Counted from the first letter of the stretch, positions 15,681 through 23,612 are shown. The stretch is 36,353 bases of DNA from Flavobacteriales bacterium (GCA_021296215.1 JAGWBA010000016.1:1-36353), one strand, 5' to 3'. Notes: generated by a model not told the origin, from the letters alone. Made by a program: numbers and translations.

Positions 15681-16262
15681 ATGCAGAAAATAATGCTTCT
15701 CATTTGTGTGGCAGCCTTGGTGAGTTCGTGCTCCAAAGACGTCGGCGTAATCGACCCCACTTGGACGCGAGTAGTAGGGGATCGAATGAACTCGTACCTG
15801 CGCGATGTTGAGCGATTCGACGATGGGCGAATGGTCGCGGTAGGGCAAAATGGCTATCCGGCCTATACTTCCGAAAGTTCGGGTGGAATCGTCGTTACAG
15901 GTAAAAGCGAAGAGCGAGGTGGCGCCATTTATTTGTTTAATGCCGAAGGGCACCTTTTGAAGAAAGGGTTTTTTAGAACCGAGGACGTGAACTTATTGCA
16001 CGGTTTAGAGTTTTATGAACTTGGAGACAAGGCCATGTTCTGGGATGTCTTACCTACCTCGGACAATGGTTTTATCGTACTCGGCGAATGGCGAAATTTC
16101 TCTTGGTATTACCAATCTTTGGATACTGTATTTCCAGCGAATCCATCGACCAGTGTTCCCTTCATTTGTAAGTTCGATGCCCACCTCGAATTAACGAATT
16201 TTTGGTCCGTTACTGGCTCTGTCGGATCGCCGCCTTTCGTGTACTGGAGGAAGTTTAATTGA
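15681..16262 (+). CDS. Lipoprotein, N-terminal fragment (frameshifted)
   Basis: 193 residues starting MQKIMLLICVAALVSSCSKD with a clear lipobox (LVSSC). It begins 2 nt after the outer-membrane protein gene. The body has the look of a repeated beta-strand propeller (GRMVAVGQNG, GGAIYLFNAEGHLL, DNGFIVLGEW). The frame is lost near 16246-16256: WRKFN then stops, whereas one extra base in the aggaag region would read WRKSLIELDDGSPALL and continue into the next entry. The full gene is probably 15681-16968. Function unknown; it is surface or periplasm facing and may bind the barrel or the propeller. Confidence 0.65.
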   Translation: MQKIMLLICVAALVSSCSKDVGVIDPTWTRVVGDRMNSYLRDVERFDDGRMVAVGQNGYPAYTSESSGGIVVTGKSEERGGAIYLFNAEGHLLKKGFFRTEDVNLLHGLEFYELGDKAMFWDVLPTSDNGFIVLGEWRNFSWYYQSLDTVFPANPSTSVPFICKFDAHLELTNFWSVTGSVGSPPFVYWRKFN

Positions 16263-16263
16263 A

Positions 16264-16968
16264 TTGGACGATGGTTCTCCAGCCCTCTTGGTACATAGTT
16301 TCGTCCAAACCTTGTCTCTTCCTCATGGCTATGCCATGATGCCCCGCGATATCAATGGCGATCGGGTTCAGGCTATCCACCTCAACGAAGGGGTGGGCAA
16401 CAGAGTTTTGATGCGGGGAATTTGCAAGAACTCCTCGGGTGAAGTAGTTGTGGTCGGACAGGTACATGGTGATTTCGTAGCCGAAAAATGGTCAAGTGAT
16501 CTGAGCACGAGGGTCACGCGAAAAAGAATTGACTACATCGGTGTGGGCAGTGGAATAAATGGCAATTCTGCGTTTATCGAGCCAATTCCGACCGGAGGGT
16601 ATTTCACGGCCCATATGAATGCTCCTCAAACGGTCGTGATCAACCGCCTCGACGAGGACTTAGAGGTGATCGATAGGTGGGAGCCCGATTTTACCGAATC
16701 TCAAGAATACCCGTCCGATATGAGGCTACTGAGTAATGGCGATTTACTACTTAAAACCTTCCGCCTCGATGCTAACATAAACACTGATTCCCGCCTGTAC
16801 CGCGCGTCTCCAAAGGGGGAATTGATTTGGTCGCGGACTTTCGACGGTACCAATGGGCGCGTGGCGATTTGGGACGATGCGTATTGGATCATAACGGAAA
16901 ATCCGAAACACGACGAGCTATTAGTGAAATCAAGAATCCATAAAATTAACAGTGATGGGGCGAATTAA
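16264..16968 (+). CDS. Lipoprotein, C-terminal fragment
   Basis: 234 residues in the frame that continues the preceding lipoprotein after a 1-nt shift. The nominal TTG start (16264) is not preceded by a signal peptide and the frame is coherent just upstream (GSLIELDDGSPALL), so this is a 3' fragment. It carries further propeller-like repeats (GEVVVVGQVHGDFVAEKW, NGDLLLKTFRLDANINTDS, GELIWSRTFDG). It overlaps the next gene by 14 nt. No enzymatic motif was recognised. Confidence 0.6.
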   Translation: MDDGSPALLVHSFVQTLSLPHGYAMMPRDINGDRVQAIHLNEGVGNRVLMRGICKNSSGEVVVVGQVHGDFVAEKWSSDLSTRVTRKRIDYIGVGSGINGNSAFIEPIPTGGYFTAHMNAPQTVVINRLDEDLEVIDRWEPDFTESQEYPSDMRLLSNGDLLLKTFRLDANINTDSRLYRASPKGELIWSRTFDGTNGRVAIWDDAYWIITENPKHDELLVKSRIHKINSDGAN

Positions 16969-17527
16969 ATATGCACTTTTAGCCTTGCTTCTGTGCTTCA
17001 CGTTTGTTTCGTGCGAAGAGTCCGTCGATGCACCACGGTATACAGTCGACCAAACCGACCTCGCAGCACTTTTGACATCAACGTGGAAATATAAGGCCCT
17101 CTATGTCGATGGGGAATATTTCATTGCAGCAGACTCGGTCATGAATCCGGCCAAAGGCGACCTTAACCGGTTTGGAGGTGCTCGTGCCTATTTGTTTCGC
17201 CGCGAAATTCAGTATCGCGAAGACGGTCATTATCAGTTACTGTGGGAAGATCGCGGTCAATATGCATTGGGAACACACGGTGACCCCAACGATCAGCCCA
17301 ATTTTGGTTCCTGGCGTATCGACGAATCCTCGGCCCAACATCGACTCATTCACAACGCATTCACTGACCAAGAGACCGTCTACACCATTGAGCTGACCGA
17401 CACTTCGTTCGTGTGCAGTCATATACGTTATATGAGCCGATCCTCTTCGGAATGCGGCGCGGTTCAGGCCTATTGGGATGCGGACTCCTACGTGCACTAT
17501 GTGGAGCACTTTGTACGCGTAAAATAG
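16955..17527 (+). CDS. Lipoprotein, last gene of the nSTAND locus
   Basis: 190 residues from ATG 16955 (a GTG lies just before it). The signal MGRIKYALLALLLCFTFVSC has the lipobox FVSC. The mature part begins with an acidic linker and then TSTWKYKALYVDG, a pattern of lipocalin-like small lipoproteins in Bacteroidota (W-K-h-x-x-h-Y-h-D-G). Later parts (RREIQYREDGHYQLLW, FGSWRIDE) also match the idea of a small beta-barrel. It overlaps the upstream fragment by 14 nt and closes the plus-strand run. The partner and ligand are unknown. Confidence 0.72.
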   Translation: MGRIKYALLALLLCFTFVSCEESVDAPRYTVDQTDLAALLTSTWKYKALYVDGEYFIAADSVMNPAKGDLNRFGGARAYLFRREIQYREDGHYQLLWEDRGQYALGTHGDPNDQPNFGSWRIDESSAQHRLIHNAFTDQETVYTIELTDTSFVCSHIRYMSRSSSECGAVQAYWDADSYVHYVEHFVRVK

Positions 17528-17588
17528 GTTTTGGCCCTGCGGGCCGATGCAGCCCTTGGCAGCTATTTTCGCCCTAAACGGTCTGGGT

Positions 17589-18050
17589 TTATTCGTAGTG
17601 GTCCCAGTTCTCGAAAGCCGGATATTCACCACGACTATCTACAGCTATCGTTTCAAGACGCCCCCAGCGATCATAGGCGTAAAGCATATAACCCATTTGC
17701 CGGGTGAGTTCGATCATTTCGTTTTCGTAGGGGGTACGTCCGGCATTGTTGATCATTTGAATCCGCCCTTTTTGACGTTGTATAATGTTCAACTTCCCTT
17801 TGCCATAATAGCCGACGGTAAAATCCCCGATTCGATCTCCGCCCCAGCGAGAGGGTGCTTTAACGGTGCCTTTGAGTTTTATATCTCCGTTCGGATACCA
17901 TTCTTCAAATGAGCCCTTCAGAACACCGTACTCGTAATGTCGAATCTGCGCCAAAGCTCCGTTGCGGTAGTATTCTCGAACCTGGCCGTGTAACCTGCCT
18001 TTGGAGCATTCCGCTTTCCACTCAATTTGCCCATTCGGATGGGTGCTCAT
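17589..18050 (-). CDS. YwqK/MORN-type repeat protein, C-terminal part of an interrupted lipoprotein
   Basis: 153 residues from ATG 18050, but the frame is open upstream to a TAG at 18168-18170. The upstream codons (ELRFEDRLYYNKHGEPYTG) belong to the same repeat family, so 18050 is an internal Met. Repeats such as HPNGQIEWKAECSKGRLHG and YRNGALAQIRHYEYGVLKG are the G-x-h-x-G-x-h-x-x-Y/W-x-x-G pattern of YwqK/MORN proteins. Beyond the TAG the same frame supplies a lipoprotein signal (next entry). The restored gene is 17589-18260, about 222 residues. Often described as a putative antitoxin family; in Bacteroidota many are exported lipoproteins of unknown role. Confidence 0.7.
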   Translation of the reverse strand: MSTHPNGQIEWKAECSKGRLHGQVREYYRNGALAQIRHYEYGVLKGSFEEWYPNGDIKLKGTVKAPSRWGGDRIGDFTVGYYGKGKLNIIQRQKGRIQMINNAGRTPYENEMIELTRQMGYMLYAYDRWGRLETIAVDSRGEYPAFENWDHYE

Positions 18051-18167
18051 CCAGCTTCCGGTATAGGGCTCGCCATGTTTGTTATAATAAAGGCGGTCTT
18101 CGAACCTCAGTTCGGGGGTGCTTTTTACCGAGGTTGAAGCGCCCCAATTATCCGGTTGGTCCTCCGG

Positions 18168-18260
18168 CTATTCGAGATATCTACGGTCGTCGGTCGGAAC
18201 GCATCCGGCCGAGAGGCCGAGAAAAAACAAATAGAAAAATAGCCGTCTAAGAAAGGCCAT
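18168..18260 (-). pseudogene. Signal-peptide fragment of the interrupted YwqK-type lipoprotein
   Basis: 30 codons from ATG 18260: MAFLRRLFFYLFFLGLSAGC is a lipoprotein signal with lipobox LSAGC, followed by VPTDDRRYLE and TAG (18168-18170). The next codons, in the same frame, are PEDQPDNWG and then the YwqK repeats. A single nonsense change (GAG or CAG to TAG) explains the split. A longer in-frame ORF extends upstream to 18365, but the signal peptide fixes the start at 18260. Confidence 0.65.
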
Positions 18261-18418
18261 GGGAGCGGAGTGTCGAAAGTTAGTGCTCTCGACAAGGTAA
18301 GAAAACGGCCGCATCCGCAGTGTTTGGCGATCCCTCATGACGCGAAGGTGGTGATTGTGGGGCAAAGCGTCCTTAGCGAATTGGGTGAATTGCCATTTAT
18401 ACCGGGTGAACGGAAACT

Positions 18419-18447
18419 AAAAAACCCCTCGGTGGGAGAGGGGTTTT
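18419..18447 (-). terminator. Terminator of the small lipoprotein gene
   Basis: A 10-bp perfect stem (AAAACCCCTC / GAGGGGTTTT) with a 7-nt loop. On the minus strand the stem ends in a run of six T. It lies 23 nt after the minus-strand lipoprotein stop. On the plus strand it could also act weakly. Confidence 0.85.
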
Positions 18448-18470
18448 AACTATAAAAGGACGAAAATCAA

Positions 18471-18725
18471 TTAGTTACAGGTGTAAGTAATTTTTTGTTC
18501 GATGTCTCCGCCCGGATTAGAAACCGTAGAGGTTACCTCCGGGTTATCTTCGATCTCTTTCAGCTCGTCACCGCAGTATTCCTGTCCGGATACGGTTCCT
18601 TCCTGAATCAATTGACCATTCAGGAATTGCTCTGTTTTCACATCGCATTCCTTACATTTTTTGCAAGAAGTGAATGAGACTGCCCCGAGAGCAAGGGCAG
18701 CTAAAAGAACGTAAGTCTTTTTCAT
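18471..18725 (-). CDS. Small cysteine-rich lipoprotein
   Basis: 84 residues with the signal MKKTYVLLAALALGAVSFTS and lipobox FTSC. The mature part starts CKKCKECDVKTEQ and has further Cys residues in QEYCGDEL and the final TYTCN, so disulfides or metal binding are possible. Similar short Cys-containing lipoproteins are common in Flavobacteriales but have no known role. It is monocistronic, between a -7 element at 18784-18777 and a strong terminator. Confidence 0.75.
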   Translation of the reverse strand: MKKTYVLLAALALGAVSFTSCKKCKECDVKTEQFLNGQLIQEGTVSGQEYCGDELKEIEDNPEVTSTVSNPGGDIEQKITYTCN

Positions 18726-18776
18726 GCTCTTGTTGTATTAGTATTAGGTATCGACGCTCTGCCGATTTTACAGCCC

Positions 18777-18784
18777 CAAACCTA
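18777..18784 (-). promoter_or_regulatory. -7 element of the small lipoprotein gene
   Basis: Minus-strand TAGGTTTG is a perfect TAnnTTTG, about 50 nt before the ATG at 18725. No clear TTTG lies upstream, only an AT-rich stretch. The 18785-18885 gap is unusually AT-rich and holds a small dyad (TTAGAA..TTCTAA), but no gene. Confidence 0.4.
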
Positions 18785-18885
18785 AGCATTAATTGTCGAA
18801 AGAAAAATTAGAATTTATATTAATTCCGAGGCATTAGAAATAATTCTAACATTTCCTAGAAAAGCGCTATAAATTATTGTAAAAC

Positions 18886-19800
18886 TCACCTGGTTGAGGG
18901 TTTTACTATCCATGTTGGATAGCCGTCGTACGCTTCGGTTTGCGTAACGCGCTTGATGCTATCAGCCTTCATGTCATACAGATACATGTCGAAATATCCG
19001 TTTGGAGGTTTCGCATGAAAGGCTAAAAAACGGCCGTCTGGGGAAAAGGAAAGTTCTCCTTTTCCCCAGTCGTTATGGGTCAGCCTACGAGTATCGCCCG
19101 TGGCAACGTCGAGCAAGTACAGGTCCATTTCGGAACGATGTCGATTTGAGGCGAAGGCGATCTTGCGGCCATTAGGATGCCATACGCCGTAACGATCCAA
19201 GCTGTCGTGTTGGGTAAGTCGGAGTTGGTGTGCTGTGGTCAATTGAAATAAATAGAGTTCGGGGTTCCCGTCTTGATTTGAGCGATAGAGCAGTGTAAGT
19301 CCGTCGGGTGACCATTGCGGCTCCATGCCACCTGCCGAGCCTGAGGTGAGCCATTGCAAACGTTTGCCGTCGATACGCGAAACGAATACTTGGGTAGTGT
19401 CGTTGACCGATGCTTGTCCGGCCAGCATGAGCCCATTTGGTGAAGGCCAAAGCATTTCCTTGGGGTAAAGACCGGGAAGTAGGGGTGCGGTGTTTACCGA
19501 CCGCAGATTCTTTTCAAGGCGAATCGTGCCTATATCACGGGGTCCCATAATGGACAAGGTGGAATCGCTCCAGCGAATGGGATTATAGTGCCACAGGGTG
19601 TCTGTTGTGAGAGCCCATGTGGAATCGAGTTCCAGATCGTAGATCCAAATGTTGAATGCCCCGTATTCGTGCGTGCTGTGATAGATCATCCAATGCGGTC
19701 GGGTGTCGAGCGGAAAACCTCTAGATCGATTCGGGTTAGGTCCACGACTGCAAGCGATAGTCAGTAGGCTTATCAGGAATAATACACCAAGCTGCTTCAT
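18886..19800 (-). CDS. TolB-like PD40 propeller lipoprotein
   Basis: 304 residues from ATG 19800, chosen for the signal MKQLGVLFLISLLTIAC with lipobox LTIAC; the frame is open further upstream, inside the neighbouring gene. The body carries PD40 repeats: MEPQWSPDGLTLLYRSNQDG, YGVWHPNGRKIAFASNRH and LSFSPDGRFLAFHAKP. Together they form a beta-propeller like TolB or the N-terminal part of DPP-type peptidases, but no catalytic domain follows. It lies 5 nt after a second PD40 protein gene and ends the minus-strand operon that starts at 22730. Role unknown; protein or carbohydrate binding in the periplasm or outer membrane is plausible. Confidence 0.85.
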   Translation of the reverse strand: MKQLGVLFLISLLTIACSRGPNPNRSRGFPLDTRPHWMIYHSTHEYGAFNIWIYDLELDSTWALTTDTLWHYNPIRWSDSTLSIMGPRDIGTIRLEKNLRSVNTAPLLPGLYPKEMLWPSPNGLMLAGQASVNDTTQVFVSRIDGKRLQWLTSGSAGGMEPQWSPDGLTLLYRSNQDGNPELYLFQLTTAHQLRLTQHDSLDRYGVWHPNGRKIAFASNRHRSEMDLYLLDVATGDTRRLTHNDWGKGELSFSPDGRFLAFHAKPPNGYFDMYLYDMKADSIKRVTQTEAYDGYPTWIVKPSTR

Positions 19801-19805
19801 CCAGG

Positions 19806-20795
19806 TCAATTCAAAGGGAACCAAAAGGCGTCGTAGCACGCGAAATCTCGTGATTCGATCAGGGCCCTTGGCGCTTTGCCTCGGATCACTTTTTTCAACA
19901 CGCGCCAACCTTTTCTCGTGCGTTCATTGTACCAGATCCAATCGCCCGACGGATGAAATTGAGGATGAGTCTCGTCCCGTTTGTCATCGATGAGCCAGCG
20001 GTGCTTGTCGCTCGATCGCCTGTACGCATAAATATCCCACTGGCCATTTTGCTCCATGCTGTAAAAGATTTGATCTCCATTGGGAGAGTAAACCGGATCG
20101 GCCATAGCCGGTACGCCCCAGCGAATGCTATAGGTAGAATCGCGTAGAGGAAAATACTCCCGAATCTCCCAATAGCGATTTTCGTTTCGCACGTAGATGA
20201 ACGAGTAATCGTTTTGAGACCATCGCACGTTTGAGATCAGAATGCTGTCGTGCAGTACCATTCTTCTGCTGCCATTTTCCGTATTCCACGAATGCAGAAT
20301 GTATCCTTCGTCAGTCCACTCTACATACAACAGCTCCTTTCCGTCCGGGGACAACCGTAGGTCGAATTGCGGCTGGTCGTTAACGGCGATCTCCTCGACG
20401 ACTCCTTCGGTTAGGTCGCGTCGGTAAATCCCTGGCCCGCCATTGCGGGTACTCACGAAATAGAGGTAGCGTCCATCGGGAGAAAATTCCATTCCACCTT
20501 CCAGAACACCTTTGGGGCTCCAGTTTTGGTGAAGGCCACTGGTAACATCGGTCGAGTAAATAAAGCGTTCTTCACTAGACTTCGAAACGATGTAGAAAAC
20601 CTGTTGGGTACCCGGTCTAACAATAGGCATTTCGGCCACGAGGTTCGTTGGCGAAATAAAGGTCAAGTTTCCGTCCTCGAATAAAGCAACGCGCTTAACG
20701 TTTCCATCCTGGCAGGTCAAAACGAACCGCTCGAGCGGTTGTGCTCGACTCAGGATGACGGTCAATAGAAGGGAAAATACGAGGTTCAGGCGCAT
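19806..20795 (-). CDS. Secreted PD40 propeller protein
   Basis: 329 residues from ATG 20795, with a Sec signal (MRLNLVFSLLLTVILSRAQ) and no lipobox Cys. PD40 repeats include MEFSPDGRYLYFVSTRNG, LRLSPDGKELLYVEW, DPVYSPNGDQIFYSMEQNG and HPQFHPSGDWIWYNER. Its architecture is close to that of the lipoprotein gene 5 nt downstream, so the two are likely paralogues and may act together. The longer open frame to 20831 lacks a signal-like start. No enzymatic domain is seen. Confidence 0.82.
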   Translation of the reverse strand: MRLNLVFSLLLTVILSRAQPLERFVLTCQDGNVKRVALFEDGNLTFISPTNLVAEMPIVRPGTQQVFYIVSKSSEERFIYSTDVTSGLHQNWSPKGVLEGGMEFSPDGRYLYFVSTRNGGPGIYRRDLTEGVVEEIAVNDQPQFDLRLSPDGKELLYVEWTDEGYILHSWNTENGSRRMVLHDSILISNVRWSQNDYSFIYVRNENRYWEIREYFPLRDSTYSIRWGVPAMADPVYSPNGDQIFYSMEQNGQWDIYAYRRSSDKHRWLIDDKRDETHPQFHPSGDWIWYNERTRKGWRVLKKVIRGKAPRALIESRDFACYDAFWFPLN

Positions 20796-20856
20796 GAGGC
20801 GGAAGTTAGGGACTTTCGCCGGTCGGTGCAACGTTCAAAATTCGTCGTAAATCACA

Positions 20857-21432
20857 TCACTGAATCACCATGGTCATGGATTCGCCTTCGACCGAGGTTC
20901 CGTTGGCGTAGAAAAGGATCGCCACAACGTCATATGCGCCGGGATCGGTCGGGCCTTCGGTAAACCGAAACGTATAGAAGTAGCTATACGCATCCCCGCT
21001 GATGGCGCCGGGATCGTCAAAATTTGCCCACATGGCCGGACCTAATCCCGTGTGATTCAAGTCGAACACTTGGGTAATGTCATTCAGGCTCGATCCGGCC
21101 GCATGATTCACATCCCAATCATCGACGGTCGTAAACCGGATACTGTCCAACGGGGACTTAAACCCTCGCCAGCCGTTCTCAATACAGCTACAGGCCATCG
21201 CGGCATCGCCTCCATAACCGGGTTCGGCCGTTTGAGCGAGGTATTCAATTTCAGTGACCTCTAAAGTGAAATTCAGGGAATCGGCACCTGCTGGGTACCA
21301 CGCTTGGTCGGGTCTCAGTATAAAATCTGTCCAACGCGTAAAGGGAATAGCTTCAGGACAGTTGCAATTCGGGCAACCGAGAAACAATACGGAGCTTCCG
21401 ACCAAAGCAACGAACACCAACAGTGATTTCAT
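20857..21432 (-). CDS. Lipoprotein of unknown function
   Basis: 191 residues. The signal MKSLLVFVALVGSSVLFLGC ends in lipobox FLGC and is followed by a Cys cluster (CPNCNCPEA). A second Cys pair is in MACSCIENGW. The rest is rich in beta-strand patterns (SLNFTLEVTEIEYL, YSYFYTFRFTEGP, YDVVAILFYANG), suggesting a beta-sandwich. The start overlaps the stop of the fibronectin/type IX gene (ATGA, 21429-21432), so it is translated with it. No known family recognised. Confidence 0.72.
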   Translation of the reverse strand: MKSLLVFVALVGSSVLFLGCPNCNCPEAIPFTRWTDFILRPDQAWYPAGADSLNFTLEVTEIEYLAQTAEPGYGGDAAMACSCIENGWRGFKSPLDSIRFTTVDDWDVNHAAGSSLNDITQVFDLNHTGLGPAMWANFDDPGAISGDAYSYFYTFRFTEGPTDPGAYDVVAILFYANGTSVEGESMTMVIQ

Positions 21433-21701
21433 CGATTTAGAATAATGGGGTACGCATGTGTACTACTACAGAAGACGTACCACCCCTCGGCGAGGTTGGC
21501 AAGGTCAATGATATTTTGGCCTACGGCCAGATGCCCATCTACAACCAATTTCCCCTGTGCGTCGCGGATCTCGAAATCCTGCGTCACCGCGCTTTCCACG
21601 TAGATTTTTCCGGTGGTTGGATTCGGATAAAGGCGAACGCCATTGCTTTCTTCAACCAATCCGATCGACGGATCGAGTGTTGTAAAAGGGAATGGCCCCA
21701 A
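21429..21701 (-). CDS. C-terminal part of an interrupted type IX secreted protein
   Basis: 90 residues, but the frame is open upstream to the TGA at 21780-21782 and continues the fibronectin III domain of the next entry (VLQGLSPDTEYEVYIRNNC, then FPFTTLDPSIGLVEE). The last 75 residues are a Por-type C-terminal sorting domain: VRLYPNPTTGKIYVES, FEIRDAQGKLVV, ANLAEGWYVF. Such tails direct export through the type IX secretion system and attachment to the cell surface. The nominal start (21701) is not real. Confidence 0.72.
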   Translation of the reverse strand: MGPFPFTTLDPSIGLVEESNGVRLYPNPTTGKIYVESAVTQDFEIRDAQGKLVVDGHLAVGQNIIDLANLAEGWYVFCSSTHAYPIILNR

Positions 21702-21779
21702 CCAGTCCGATTCGTTGAGAACGCAGTTGTTTCGGATGTATACTTCGTACTCGGTGTCGGGCGATAACCCTTGGAGTAC

Positions 21780-22730
21780 TCATGGATTACACTGCGCTCC
21801 TGAAACGAATGTTCCCGATCCAATGGCAAATCCTTGCGGCCCGTACTTGAGTTGCCAATCTGACGAGAATCCGGATTGACTCCAACCTACCGCGGCCTCT
21901 GTTTCCGTTACATTAGAAACTACACCGTCGGTCGGTGAAGCGCATACTGGCGTATCCGTCATTGCAGTGATTGGTCCTGACCAAAGGCCGGTGTCGCCAG
22001 GTCCGCATATGGCTCGAACGTAGAAGTCGTAGCTCGCCGCGGAGTCTAATCCGGCCATGGTCACCGGGTGAGTTGACGTTACTGCCGGAACCGCACTTCC
22101 GAGCGGAAATCCTTCTGGCCCGGCCGCAAACTGCCACTGGGCCTCAGATCCACCGGGAATCCAGTCGAAAGCGATCGAGTTAGTCGTTGACGTCGTGCTC
22201 AAATTCGTGGGTTCGGGGCAAGCTGCCGATCCGCTAACATACACGGTAACGGTCCAGGTGTTGTTAAAAACGACGTGACCCGATCCTGTGCATGATCCCG
22301 GAATTAGAGCTGTAGTACCTGCGTGAAGCTCGAAGGTTAATGTGTTGGAGGTTAAAATTCCGTTCGCTACTGAAACCAAGCGTGAATACGTGACTGTGGT
22401 AACGCCGATACCCACGGGGCCCGTTGCGGCCAAATTCGCTTCTTTAAGTCCGGTCGTTGGGCAATTGATGTACGAGCGCTGATCGTTCGGGCTTTGGAAT
22501 CCAGCCATGGCGCTAAAGAAATCGTAAACCACACGAACTGAATCCACATTGGCTCCGACTGGGAGTCCGGTAAAGGTAAGAACTCCGTGGCAAGGATAGA
22601 TGTCGTTGGTGCTGTTTTGCACTTGACCAACGCCGAAGATATCGCCGCTGGTGTACGTTTGGGTGAACACTTGGGCTTGAGTGGCCCATCCGCCCGCTAG
22701 GGCGAGACAAAAGAATAGAAGCTTTTTCAT
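21780..22730 (-). CDS. Fibronectin-III type IX secreted protein, N-terminal part (interrupted)
   Basis: 316 residues with a Sec signal (MKKLLFFCLALAGGWATQAQ). Residues 20-170 are an unrecognised beta-rich domain; two fibronectin III repeats follow (first about 175-260 with DSAASYDFYVRAICGPGDTG, second from about 265). The TGA at 21780-21782 falls in the second repeat. Alignment of the two repeats (HPVTMAGL against NPxVLQGL) shows that the TGA occupies exactly one residue position, so a single substitution explains the break. The restored gene is 21429-22730, about 433 residues ending in a Por-type tail. It heads the operon with the lipoprotein and PD40 genes. Confidence 0.78.
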   Translation of the reverse strand: MKKLLFFCLALAGGWATQAQVFTQTYTSGDIFGVGQVQNSTNDIYPCHGVLTFTGLPVGANVDSVRVVYDFFSAMAGFQSPNDQRSYINCPTTGLKEANLAATGPVGIGVTTVTYSRLVSVANGILTSNTLTFELHAGTTALIPGSCTGSGHVVFNNTWTVTVYVSGSAACPEPTNLSTTSTTNSIAFDWIPGGSEAQWQFAAGPEGFPLGSAVPAVTSTHPVTMAGLDSAASYDFYVRAICGPGDTGLWSGPITAMTDTPVCASPTDGVVSNVTETEAAVGWSQSGFSSDWQLKYGPQGFAIGSGTFVSGAQCNP

Positions 22731-23183
22731 AGGAATTATTTCGAGGCCGGGAATTTAGCAAATTCCCATGGTATTCGATGGAGGGCGAAATGGCGAGAGG
22801 TTCATATTCCGGGGTGAATGGTTACCAATGGCTGTGATGCAAGTTAGCTCTGTGGAGCACTAGAGCTTGGCTTTGAAGCCTAAGTCTCGGAATTCGAACT
22901 CTGTAGTCCGGAACAAAGAGCCTCGGGCCATAACCCAAAATATTTAGCTTTTTTATTTAACGAACCGAGGAAAGTTCTGAGATGCCGGTTATCGACTCAA
23001 CAATCCAATCCCCGGGTTAAAACTCGAGGCCAAGGATCTTCTATTCATTATTAAATCCCATTGAACAATAACCAATAACTCTTGATTCAACGAACGCCGA
23101 ACAACGAAGAACGATTCAACCACATTGTAAATAGAAGCCAAAGTGGGGTCCTAGCTTTGAATTGTCAATAAATAACAAAGACT
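22731..23183. other. 453-bp intergenic region without a supportable gene
   Basis: Between divergent genes. No ORF with protein-like composition was seen on either strand. The right half (about 23064-23120) is a degenerate, AAC/GAA-rich simple repeat (aacaataaccaataac, cgaacaacgaagaacg). A -7 element for the plus-strand gene lies at 23152-23159. Confidence 0.5.
23152..23159 (+). promoter_or_regulatory. -7 element of the 23184 gene
   Basis: TAGCTTTG matches TAnnTTTG and lies 24 nt before the ATG. TTG at 23125-23127 is 24 nt upstream, one base beyond the usual spacing. Confidence 0.4.
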
Positions 23184-23612
23184 ATGGCTGTTTCACTGAC
23201 TTCTTTCAATATCCTCATTCCGGTAGAAAAACTCGAAGGCCTTTGGGGTCGCGAACGAACGCAGGTTTTCCTCCGCGAGCAAGCCCGGCGGCGCGATCTA
23301 CACGTAAGCTGTGATGGTTCCCTGTATCACGAATCGGTGAACGCGATTCCTACCCGTCGGGCTCGCTTGCACTTTTGGAGAAAGCAAGGGTTACAATTCA
23401 CCGAACAAATGCCTATGGGGCCACGGTGGAAGGACCTATGCACGGTATCGGACCTTATGGGCACTTCATATCCATGTCCTTGGCTCGATCTCGATCTGAT
23501 TCGCGGGGCGGCTAAAATGAAAGAAGTCGACCGCTGTACGGAGAAAACGATCGACCTCTTTGGTCAACAATTAAGATTGGATGGCGGTGAGTTCTTTTAT
23601 CGCGCAGGTTAG
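23184..23612 (+). CDS. Hypothetical cytoplasmic protein
   Basis: 142 residues, no signal peptide or membrane helix. It begins TSFNILIPVEKLEGLWG and later has WKDLCTVSDLMGTSYPCPWL; this recalls small Bacteroidota proteins of unknown function with an N-terminal NILIP segment and a C-terminal W-K-D-x-C-V-h...L-P-C-x-W-L motif. Two Cys residues lie in that motif. It is basic in the middle (EQARRRDLH). It is convergent with the barrel gene (4-nt overlap at the 3' ends, 23609-23612). No function can be assigned. Confidence 0.65.
   Translation: MAVSLTSFNILIPVEKLEGLWGRERTQVFLREQARRRDLHVSCDGSLYHESVNAIPTRRARLHFWRKQGLQFTEQMPMGPRWKDLCTVSDLMGTSYPCPWLDLDLIRGAAKMKEVDRCTEKTIDLFGQQLRLDGGEFFYRAG

Noticed and set aside
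10658-17527. Calling the nSTAND locus an anti-phage defence system
   Set aside because: No nuclease, TIR, protease or other effector domain is visible, and the companions are envelope proteins. Defence remains possible but is not supported by what can be seen.
18270-18449. Plus-strand ORF of about 59 codons from GTG 18270 (includes AKVVIVGQSVLSELGELPF)
   Set aside because: The composition is protein-like, but it ends inside the terminator hairpin, overlaps no conserved family I know, and has no promoter. Kept only as a note.
21780-21782. Selenocysteine at the in-frame TGA
   Set aside because: The position aligns with Val in the sister repeat of the same protein, no selenoprotein family is involved and no SECIS-like hairpin was seen after it.
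23064-23120. CRISPR-like array in the AAC/GAA-rich stretch
   Set aside because: The units are short, variable and without regular spacers. It is a degenerate simple repeat.
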